Assembly (NCBI GenBank): GCA_037176905.1 | Contig: JBBBWG010000593.1 | Location: 1-37,416 of the forward strand | From: Azolla pinnata | Taxonomy: Eukaryota; Streptophyta; Polypodiopsida; Salviniales; Salviniaceae | DNA length: 37,416 nt | Direction of reading: 5' to 3' | Part shown: positions 22,439 through 33,400 of the stretch, piece after piece | Position numbering within the stretch: position 1 is the first letter of the stretch | Layout of the letters: every line of letters starts with the position of its first letter | The notes under the pieces: generated by a model | Seen by the model: only the letters and a program-made list of their open reading frames with translations | The model's database searches: none | Told to the model about the DNA's origin: nothing | Translations under genes and position numbers: made by a program

Positions 22439-23599
22439 AAACAGCGAGTTTGCGATAGTGTTGCTTCGGTCGGGTGTTCAGCTTGAGGACACAAGCGCTT
22501 ACTTAGTCGACGTCGTCGAGAGTTACAAGAGTCCAAAAGGAGGAGAAATTCTCTCCATTTTGTCACATGTATTTTTCCAATGATCAAACGAGAAAACGTT
22601 TTTCTTCCAAGCTGTCGATGACCATACAAATAATAGTTATGGATTTCTATCTAGCCTAATAATGTTCTTTGCACTTGCTGAATTTGGCAGCCTGCTTGCT
22701 TGATTTGGTATTTGCTTGTACGTGTTGACGCTGGCATTGATTTGATTTACTCCACTGCAGTCTTTTTTTTGTTGGAGTATGAAGTGAAAATTTGCAGTGC
22801 CCGAATCTCGCTGCGATACATATCTAATTAGATCCAAATTTGACTTTTGCTCTGTTTTTGGGCATTGTCTTGCAAAATACCAGCTTATAGTAGAAAGCCC
22901 AAATTTCTGTTTTCTCTATTGTGAAAGCATATGGACGAATCATCAGCAATTTGTAGCAGGATTGCCAATCGTGGCACGATGAGTTTGACCATAAGAAAAC
23001 TGTTGACGACTTCGACGAAGATGAATGAATCTAAGAAGCTGATTGGAACTCGCACATTGAGGCAAAATCGGGAAACTTTGAATGAACGGAGTAACGTGAG
23101 ATCAATGTGCTAGATTGTTGCAAGGGGGTATTGTATGTAAAGATTGCATGTCGCCGAAACTTGTTAAGAGGAAACAAGTGGGTGCGATGATGCTCCGTTT
23201 CGTAAAAAGTCCATATCTTGTGTTGCGGTGCTCGGAAAAAGGCTTGCACCTTTGCCTGTTTGATCAAGCTAATCGCGAGGTCTGCTCTGGTGATGGAATC
23301 TGCAATCGATTGCCATGTGGGCACAACCCAAGTGATTCTGTCAGAATTGCCTCGATGGGGGATGTGAAAGAGCTTGAAATGCATATCCGGATCTCGGACC
23401 GGGGAGATGCAAGTCTGCGGATTCCAGAGGCTTTCGATCTGCTTCCATCGCCACTGCATGATTCGGATCTTCGAGCTTTGATCGAAGGCATGCCAAGGGT
23501 CTGGTCTCAGCCAATCGCTGTCACAATACAAACGCGCCGATGATTCATCCTTATCCTTATGTTCTTATACTCCTTTTTTTCGTGTACTTAATAATCCAG
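22439..23599. other. CPN10 3' UTR and intergenic, one doubtful open frame
   Basis: The first 200-300 bp are probably the 3' UTR of the chaperonin 10 gene. Positions 23115-23543 are open on the + strand (142 aa), while the - strand is also open across 23031-23531 (166 aa). Neither product shows a domain I recognise, and no splice partners or signals support either one. Confidence 0.5.
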
Positions 23600-24405
23600 C
23601 TCCCCGGAGAATACCGATTGTTGACGATCGCAGCAAGACATTGGCATCTTCTTCCCTGAGAGAAGCTCCAGAAAAGGTCTTCCCCTGGAGAGCTTCATCA
23701 TCGGCAGAATCATTCCCTCGAATCTCTCCATATTTGGTGGTAATTCCGATTCTTTTGATGCTAATTTGTTTTCTGGAGCGTTCTTTCATCATCATCTGCT
23801 GAATCATTCATCACCTCTTCGTGTTTGGTTGTTGGCAGACGAGATATTGATGCTAATCTTTTCAGAGAGTTTCATTCATCATCTCCGGAATCATTCATCA
23901 TCTCTTCATGTTTGGCGGTAACGTGAGATTGTTGATGCTATTTTTTTTGGGAGATTTTTCATCATCCGCAGAATCACTCACGATTCATCATTCGTCATTT
24001 GCAAAACCGTTCCCCGTTCATCATCTGCAGAATCATTCATCACTCGTTATCTGCAAAATCATTCATCATCTGCAAAACCATTCACCATTCATCATCTGTA
24101 GAATCATCCATCATTCCTCATCCGCAGAATCATTCATCATCTGCAGAATCATTCACCGCTCATCATCTGCAGAATCATTCACCGCTCATCATCTGCAGAA
24201 TCATTCATCATCTGCCGAATCATTCACCATTCATCATCTGCGGAATCATCCACCATTCATCACCCGCAAGAATCACTCATCATTCATCATCAGCAGAATC
24301 ATTCATCATTCACCATCTGCAAAATCATTCATCATTCATCATCCGCAAGAATCATTCATCATCTCTTCATGTTTTTGGTGGTAATTGAAGATTTTGATGC
24401 TCGTT
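23600..24405. repeat. Nested minisatellite: ~100-bp units with expanded 26-bp core
   Basis: Larger units share the order: ATCATC-GCAGAATCATTC core, then CTCTTCATGTTTGGTGGTAA-like segment, then GATTNTTGATGCTAATTTTTT. They recur near 23690, 23785, 23873 and 24340. In the third unit the core word CATCATCTGCAGAATCATTC plus six bases (26 bp) has expanded to roughly 14 copies between about 23958 and 24345. Because 26 is not a multiple of 3, His/Ser/Ile-rich frames appear in more than one reading frame. Confidence 0.9.
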
Positions 24406-24484
24406 TTTTTTCTCGTTTACATTTTTGTGCCCCCTTTTTCTTTCTTCATCGTTTTTGTTGTTTTTTTTTGTCTGAGAATTTGTC

Positions 24485-24676
24485 AGAGAGACAGAGAGAA
24501 ACGGCGAGCTTCTGATTTTCCTTTCCTTCTTTCTTTCTTCCCCTCGAAGCATTCTGTGCATGCGCCTGCGAGAAGTGCAGTTTACGCCATTCAAATGCCC
24601 TTCGCCGGCACGGAAACAGGGACAGAAGAACTTCGAACGCAGCTCAGCGATCCCAGCTATGTATTCAACTCGCCAG
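24485..24676 (+). promoter_or_regulatory. Probable 5' exon of the alpha-mannosidase gene
   Basis: The first coding exon of the mannosidase gene is preceded by a good 3' splice site (a T-rich tract then TTAG|ATG at 26385), which implies an upstream exon. A donor CAG|GTAAGC at 24676/24677, followed by CT repeats, fits that exon. An ATG at 24560 is open to the donor for exactly 39 codons and joins 26385 in frame, so the exon could be leader or a short N-terminal extension. The left boundary is a guess. Transcript data are not available to me. Confidence 0.45.
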
Positions 24677-24704
24677 GTAAGCTTTCTTCTCTCTCCCTCT
24701 CTCC

Positions 24705-24736
<32 letters not shown>

Positions 24737-26384
24737 CTATATATCATGTGTATGTACTCTCAATCCTGAATTTTGTGCAACTTAGCTGTAGCCATTCTGC
24801 TGCAACCCCAGGTTCCTTTCCTGCTTCAAGCTTCCTGTCTGCTCTCATTTGTCTTTTGCTCTCTTCTTCAGGCTTTGTGTGGTGAAGTTTCTTTCGTTTT
24901 GTTTCATTGGAAGGGAGAGAGAGAGAGGCTCTTAATCGACGCACACGTAAGTATATACCGGATAACAGATAGATGGATTGGGCTCCCTCCCTAGTGAAAC
25001 CTTCAAAGTTTTACTAGGTTTCACTGGGTTCTAATCTCTATATTCTTCAGTGAATGAATGCAATTGATTATCTGAACTATGATGAACATCAATTGCACAC
25101 CATCGATTGTCAAACTCAAATTTGATCTCTTTTCATCCTTGCCCAGCTGAAGCTGGCAGGGTGCTTATACTTACCCCGCCAACAATCTCAGTACCTAAAT
25201 TGAGATCGGAAAGCATTAGAGAAAAAGCATAAAGATGGTTTCGCTCACCCCTATCAGGGTAAAAGAAAAATGGCCGACGTGAAACAGTCTTTGAGGTTGA
25301 CATGAAAAATGGCTTCTATCAAGGTAAAAGAAAAAAGTTGTTTCTTTCATTGTTGTGGAGGGCCTAAATTAGACAGAAACGGTAAAAAAATGATTAAAGT
25401 TTCGATCTTTCTTCCCTTAACAGACGAAATAACTAGAAAAACGACAGCAAGTACAAGGATCATACTAATGCCCAGTAAATGCCTGGTAGGAGTCTTATAT
25501 TGCAAATTTTAACAGAAAGAAACACTATTCTGTCTCTACGAGAAGAAACTATTATGAAAGATGTTGATTGTCAAAGCTGTAATTATTCTCAAATCATACT
25601 TGGAGCAATTGCCTCATCTCCCAAGTATTTTTCGGGATGCCCTCGATTGAATTTGAAATCTTTCAGGGCGCTAGGGGTTTACAAGAAGTGCAAGTGACAC
25701 CATCAATCAGTCAGCTGTGGTTATCCTCACAGTTTGACTTTGCATCTGCGGTGTAAAAGCTTTCCTAAACCATACAGCAACCCAGTTTTTTGGTGGACCT
25801 TTCCCAATGATCTGATGGAAGGAAAAAAGATGCTCAGTTTCTGATGGAAGTAAATAGATGCTCGGTTTTTGGTGTGGATATGAAACATTAATGTCTACTG
25901 TAAAGTCTGGATCTTGCTTGCTAGATACTTACAGGAAAATGATGAATCATAACCATTCTAATAATAATAATCAAATTACATCTGGTAGTTCCACATATTT
26001 AGAGAATTTAAAGGACCTGTTGGACTCTCTTGTGTCATTGTACTTGCCCTGCCAAGTTCCGAAATGTTTTCTTGTAAATGCTGCAGTTATGATTGTACGG
26101 TTGTGACTAAGGGTTTGAACCCACTGATAATGTTTATGTGATGAAGATATTGAGATCGTGCATGTATTGTAACCATGCATCTGGCAGTTGCAACTTATTG
26201 AAAAGTATCAGATTTATTTATACTTGAACCGTGGTGCTTGAGCACATGGTTTAACACTAGGAGAACGCCCCTCACCCCTCAGTATGTGGGTTGTAAATGA
26301 AATTTAAAATGTGAGTGATCATAAAAATGAATAAGAAATTCGTTTTAACGATGTTGTCTCTTTCTGTTTTTTTTGAAATCTTAG
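24677..26384 (+). other. Putative first intron of the mannosidase gene
   Basis: About 1.7 kb with a CT then TA microsatellite right after the donor (about 24697-24743). It contains a degenerate direct repeat of CTATCAGGGTAAAAGAAAAA (near 25250 and 25316). No conserved open frame or RNA gene is visible. Confidence 0.5.
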
Positions 26385-29300
26385 ATGTATCGGCTACTTG
26401 TTTGGTGGCTTCTTCTATTAGCTTGTGCTTCCCCCTTTTCTAGTACTTGTCTGGATGCAAGTAAAGTGTATTTCCAACAACCGTACAATGAATGGATTTA
26501 CAACACTACTGCTGCTCCAATTGAAGGAAAGATCAATGTGCATCTTGTTCCACATACTCATGATGATGTTGGGTGGCTAAAAACTGTGGATCAATATTTC
26601 GTGGGCTCCAATAATTCCATTCAGGTAAGCTTTTAGATGGCCTTCAGAGTGCTGTATTTCTCAGATACACAAGATAAAAATGCACAATGATTCTAAAGGT
26701 ATCTATTTGCCATGAAGGTTGCTGCTGTCCAATATATTCTTGATTCAGTTATTTCTGCCCTGCTGGCTGATCCAAATCGGAAGTTCGTGTATGTTGAACA
26801 GGTAGTTCATATACATACTTGGTATATTTCTATTTGTTTCCCTAATTTGAGGCTGACCAGCATATGAGTTATCATTTTAATCACCTTACGTAAGTTTTTA
26901 TGATACCTTGACGCTTGTGAATGTCATTCTTTACTTTTATATGCAGGCGTTTTTCCAAAGATGGTGGAGACAACAGACATCCGTGACAAGAAGGCACGTG
27001 CAAGAGCTTGTACAGCGAGGGCAGTTAGAATTCATGTAATTCTTATCATATCCTAGTACTGTGCTCGAGTTTGGTACTGAATGTTTGAATCCAAAGATAA
27101 GAGTTCATTTTTCTTGTTGTGTGGTACTGAGCAGAAATGGGGGATGGTGCATGCATGATGAGGCAACTACTCATTACGTGGACATGATAGATCAGACTAC
27201 TCTAGGTCATAGATACATCAAGGAGCAGTTTGGTACAGTACCCCGTATTGGATGGCAAATTGATCCTTTTGGACACTCAGCTGTGCAGGCATATTTGCTT
27301 GGTGCTGAGGTAGGTAGTACACTTCAAAAACAATTTCAGGATTTGCTCCATAAGAGAATCAAAGAATGGTTTGGAGAAACCTTGTATTGCTAGCTAATCT
27401 GTTGAATTACCTTAATATGTGTCAGGCCGGATTTGATGCAGTTTTCTTTGCAAGGGCAGATTATCAGGATGTATTGCAACGCAGAAAAGATCGTACCATG
27501 GAAACCATTTGGCGTGGTTCAAAATCGCTTGGGTCTTCTTCACAGGTGTATTTTATTCAGTTGCCCATGAAATTGTACTTTTTTCTTCATTATTATTGCC
27601 TTAAGCTCTCATATTCGCCTCACTTACAAACAATGTAGAGGAGTGTTGTTGGAAAAAGAACGTGTGTTTTGTGTGATACATTGAAACAATGTAATCCGTT
27701 TATGAGAAATGTCACTCCTCACCATCTTGTTATGGTTATATATGATGCAATGCAGATATTTGCTGGTATTCTTGCAAATCACTATGAACCTCCAGATGGG
27801 TTTAGTTTTGATGTGGATTCCAATTCTCCCCCAGTTCAGGTTGATATGTCTCAAAGTAGCTGGGCAGAAAATATTATCTCTGAGTATGATTTATACCTAT
27901 TCTATGTAGTCAATATTACTAAATTATATTAACAGGATGATCCTTGGATTTTTGATTACAACGTAAAAGAGAGAGTGGACCTTTTTGTTGAACGTGCATT
28001 AGAGCAGGTAAGAATCTGCCATGTATGCTTAAAGTTTCTTTTGTGGTTGTTATGTTTGTAAACTTTTCACAATGTAGAGCATTACATCTGCAGGCCAAAC
28101 AGTTTCGAACCAATCATTTGATGTGGACAATGGGGGATGATTTCTCTTACGAATATGCACACACGTGGTTTAAACAGATGGATAAACTTGTGCATTATGT
28201 AAATAAGGTATGATGATAGTTTGGTATGGTTTGTTCAATCATGCCTGTGGATGGTAGGTTTGGAAGTAAGGCAAGATAATTATTGAATGATTAAAGCTAG
28301 AAGAGGATCATTTTGAGGTGAATGGTGTATATTAGACTAGAATACATTAATATCATACCCCCTTTCCCAGGAAGGAATTATTTAGAGTTAGATTTGCCTG
28401 CAGTGGTGTATTCTCTAATCCTGTATCTGGCAATTTGGGTTTATGATCCATTTCTGATTGGATACGTTTCATGGAGAAGGTTTCAGGGTTTAGGGATACA
28501 AATCTAAGAAATTCTCTGTATTATAGATAAATTTGTTTGTTCATATTTTACACAGAATTATCACCTCCTGATACACATCTCGTTTCTGGCAACTTTTCTT
28601 TTGTCCCTTCATTATGTCGTTAAAGGTTGTTATTTTTCGCAAACCATGAAGTTTTGGGTGTTTTTGCTACACTTTATTTGTATCAGTCACTTAGAAATAA
28701 CACAATCAAGCCTCTTTTTGTTTTCATGTATGGGTTGTAATCATAAACAGGTTTTTCATTTACTAAATAATGAGCTGTTCTTCATTACAGGACGGACGTG
28801 TTAATGCACTGTACTCTACCCCATCAATTTATGTGAAGATGAAAGCAGATGCTAACACTACATGGCCACTAAAATCAGGCGACTATTTTCCGTAAGATAC
28901 TCTTTGCCGTTTTTCATCTTATTTATTTGGTCAACTGAATTGGACTAGTGAGGTGCTACTGTAACCCCAAAGCTACCAATTAACTGCCACTTCCTTGGGA
29001 TGTGGCAGAAAAGGCCATATTCCACACCTGATTCTGTCTTGCTTGCCTAGAATTAGTGAAGGTTTCAGGTAATTGATGCAACATTATGTTGCCATCACCT
29101 AAATGATCCTGAAGGATCAAGATATTCTCCTTTATAGCTCCTGTCCACTTTATCCTCTCTAGGCTCTATCATATGTTCCCATTGAGCTGCCTTAAGGTCC
29201 TCGACTGTCAGCCAGTCTCCCCTTGTCTCAGCCAGTCTCCCCTTGTCTCCACTGTGAGTCCTTTTTTCTTACTTTTAAGGTCTTCGAGGAACGTTTTCCA

Positions 29301-30382
29301 TTCTTGAAGTGATTTTGGGCTGCTTCAGCTTTCCATTATTCCAAACTTTCTTTTTGTCATCAATGAGGTTTTTGCAGTAACGATTTTGGAAGGGTACCCT
29401 AGATTTTGAATGTAGTAAGATGAGTTTACATTTTAGGTATGCGGACAATGCAAATGGTTTTTGGACTGGATATTTTACAAGTAGACCTTCTCTGAAGGGG
29501 TATGTGCGCAAAATGTCAGCATATCTGCAGGTAGACAGCTATCATTTTTTTTATATTTCAATCGAATATAGAAATTTTTGTTATCTCTCATCCTTAAGAC
29601 TGCAACACTTGGTATCCTAGGCGGCACGACAGCTTGAGTTTATTGTTGGAAGAGAGAACTCTGGGCCAAACACTGATTCTCTAGAAGAGGCAATGGCTAT
29701 CCTTCAGCATCATGATGCTGTGTCTGGAACTGAGAAGCAACATGTTGCTGATGATTATTCCAAGAGACTTGCTGCTGCTGCTTCTGAAGTAAATACGGCG
29801 AGAATTCTCCATTCAGTGTATGTAAGCACACAAAATTCATTTATGCACTCTTATTAATGAATTTCTGGACAGGCAAATGATGTCATCAATTCAGCACTTT
29901 CGAAACTCATCTCTGGAAAATCTTCATCGTACATTTATCGTGCGGATATCAATACCAGTCATGGGCGGCATTCTGGTTCACCCCATAGTCGTTTTCTTGC
30001 AGGCGGCATACAGTTCCAGCAGGTATAGCGGAGTTATAAAAATATTCTCTTGCTTGTTTACACTTTCTGATTGTATTTCAAATGTGTTTATGGAATTTTC
30101 TCAGTGCCTCTTGTTCAATATCAGTTACTGTCCACAATCAGAGGCTGATCTTGCAGGGAAAACCTTGGTATTTAATAGTTGATTTGTTTTGCGTTTTTTC
30201 CATTGATTTAACTTCTTTTTTCCCATACAACTATTTAAATATGTGCAAAGCAACATCTGGTCTAAGCAGTAAACACTTTCCAGGTGATAGCTGCCTATAA
30301 CCCTCTTGGCTGGCAGCGCAAGGAGATTGTTCGAGTCATTGTATGTTCTTTCTATTCAAGATCTTTATCCGTAAATATATAT

Positions 30383-30420
<38 letters not shown>

Positions 30421-33400
30421 TAAAATATTGCAGTGCCTGGAATAATAATTTGCCTAGTTAAATCTTCTGAAAATTTGGAGTTTACATGCAGTTTTGACTG
30501 ACATGTGATCATGGCTTACAGGTTTCAGATGATAAACTCAGTGTTTTTGATTTATATGGTAATGCAGTACCATCACAGATTATAGCCCTCAGTCATGCTT
30601 CAGAGATGTTGAGAAAGAGACATCTCAAAAGCATTGAAGAAGATGCTATATTAGAAAAACCTGTCTATATTCTGGCATTTGAAACTGAATGCCCACCACT
30701 AGGGTATTCGACCTACTTCATAAAACCATCTCAAAATGGTTCTTGTAAGTTTCTTTTTGTGTCAGCTCAATTATTTGCGTCAGATCAATTATCTGTTTCT
30801 AATGTGGTCATGTTTCTGTCAGTGTCTGCAACGTTCTCAATTCTGGAAGAGATTACTAATAAAGATATTGAGTTGAACTCAAATTCTGCTCAATTTCTGT
30901 TTTCATCTTCAACCAAACTTCTTGACAGAATAAAACAAAATGATGGCGTAAGTTGCGTTTGTTCATGTGCCCAAAAGACATGGATACCATACTGTACAAA
31001 TATCATGCAGTACCAAGCATAAGGGGCTTCATAGATATGTGTCTGATGATTACATCATGATTCTGGCCAACACAAATTGCGTTGTTAATGATAGTTGACT
31101 GTGTCCACATCCTTCATTTTCTCCGCAGGCTAATGTATCTTTACAACAATCATACTGTTGGTATAATGCTAGTGATGGAAACACAGACAAGACCCCTGGT
31201 CAGGTTGTTTCTAGCTTTTAAAGGAGTTTTACAGAATCTGTCTTATTCTATCGTCGTGTCTGACTGAAATCTGCCGTCTACCAGGCATCTGGTGCATATG
31301 TTTTTCGACCCAATTCCTCTACATGCTTTCCATTAAACAACAATGTAATTCTCTGATTACTTAAAGCTGCAATGCTTTTCAAGCACCATTTTGGAATGGC
31401 ATAATAGGTTTAGATATGAAAAACATCTTAGTTCTGTTTGTCCCCATCTGTAGGTTACTTCAGCAGTTGCAAGTGGGCCTATCATACAAGAGATCCACCA
31501 GAGAATCAATGCGTGGGTTTACCAGGTTCCACTTTTGTTTGTATACAATGAACACAGAGGATTGTATCATTTACATACATATCAATGCGCCATTTGTTGT
31601 TTCTTATGTGCGTAAATAGTCTATGACTCATGAATGCTGTTTTGAATGCAGGTTATAAGGATCTACAAGGATTCTGAACATGCAGAGTTAGAATTCATAG
31701 TATGTGGATCACATTAATCATATCCCTTCTCTCAGAAACGTAAATTATAAAAGCTATATTGTTTTTTAGTCCTTTTGCCTTGTTAAGATTATTGTACAGA
31801 TGTTATCGTTCTTTGAATCATCAGTAGGAAGAAGTAATTTACTCATATCCTCTGTAGGCATTTCAAGTTTTGCAGGCCATCACTAGCATGAATTAGACTA
31901 ACCTAAGGAGCTGGTCTTGTATGAGTAACACATATGCTACTCAGAAAAATATGTGATTCCTCTTGCCCACTAAGATCATTTTGCAGATTCCTTAGTCAGT
32001 AGAAAGAAGTAATTTATAGGTATCCTTGATAGTAATATATGGGTTAGAATAGCCGAAATGGTTTTGTATAAGTAAGCCATACACTACATACCTGGAAAAA
32101 ATATGAGATTACTTGTCCTACCAAGATCATTTAATAGATGCTACCTTTCTATGAATCATCAACAGAGAAGTGATTTATAAATATCCTCAATGTTAAAGTG
32201 AAATATTTTATAAATTTGACTAGCATGAGCAACTGGTTTTGTATATGCAACACATAACATATGAGATACAAGTTGACTTCTTAACGAAGAAGATATTATA
32301 GGATATCCTATCCCACAGTCGAGAGGTTAAGTTTTTCACTGCAACTGTCTTAAGGCATTAAGTACCTTTTTCCCCTGTCGAGAGAATAATTTTTCCATTT
32401 CATAGATGACATCAGAACTCCAGCCCGATGCATTATTCTTTAATGATTGAAAGGTGTAGAAAAAAGTTAATGATCAGTGTATAGTGTAGAGTCTACAGTT
32501 CGCTGACAGGTGTAGTTTGGCCAACTTAAGTACCAGTTATTTTGAGTTTTTTGATGTTGGATGTGTTTATCCTATTGTTCAATTCACTAGATTAAAATGT
32601 TCTTCTGCTTTTGTAGGTGGGCCCCGTACCTATTGATGACGGTCTTGGAAAAGAGATTATCATTAGGTTTTCTAGTGATGTGTCAAGTAATAAGGTCTTC
32701 TATACAGATTCCAATGGTCGAGATTTTATTAGAAGAGTAAGTTACTACAAAATTCTGATAGATGAATTTAGATGAATGATATGCTTGTGCACTCATAATC
32801 AATACATGTATATCATAAGAGTTGGACATTCTGATAGATGAATTTAGATGAACAATATGCTTGTGCACTCTCTATCAATACATGTATATCATTTGGTAAC
32901 CAATATTGGTTCTGGGAAAATCATTCTTTCCTCACTAGAATTTAAGATCATGGATTCTGCCTGTTTTGCCACACAATGAAAGGGTTCCAGTATATTGAAG
33001 CTGAGCTTTAAATTGACTAAGAAATCAGATGCTTAGTTATGATGCCGTTGGACTCACAAATAGATGATGGGTTTCTGGGATAGTGTTTTCTGATTTTGTA
33101 AATCTGGGATCCCCCTATGATCTGTAAATCAGCTCCGAAACCAACTCTGAACAAGACAGACATTTGGGTAGCTAAGAGAACAGGGAAAGTTGGTTCTGAT
33201 ATTATGTATGATTATGAGGAATCTCTGGTTGTGGGCCTTAACAATCTCCAAGTGACCACTTGTGTGTGAAGCATTCTTCACATAGATGGGATAGAGCTCA
33301 ATTTATGTTTAGACGGGAAAGGAACCATATACAAAGTGCACACCAGATGCAGCTCTTCGAATTTTTAATGACTTGGTGTTTGCAAGCACTTAGAATCTAA

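Noticed and set aside
25140..25190. miR167-like word (TGAAGCTGGCAGGG) and a U1-like ATACTTACC
   Set aside because: The miRNA match fails after a few bases and no long precursor hairpin is visible. The U1 resemblance stops after nine bases.
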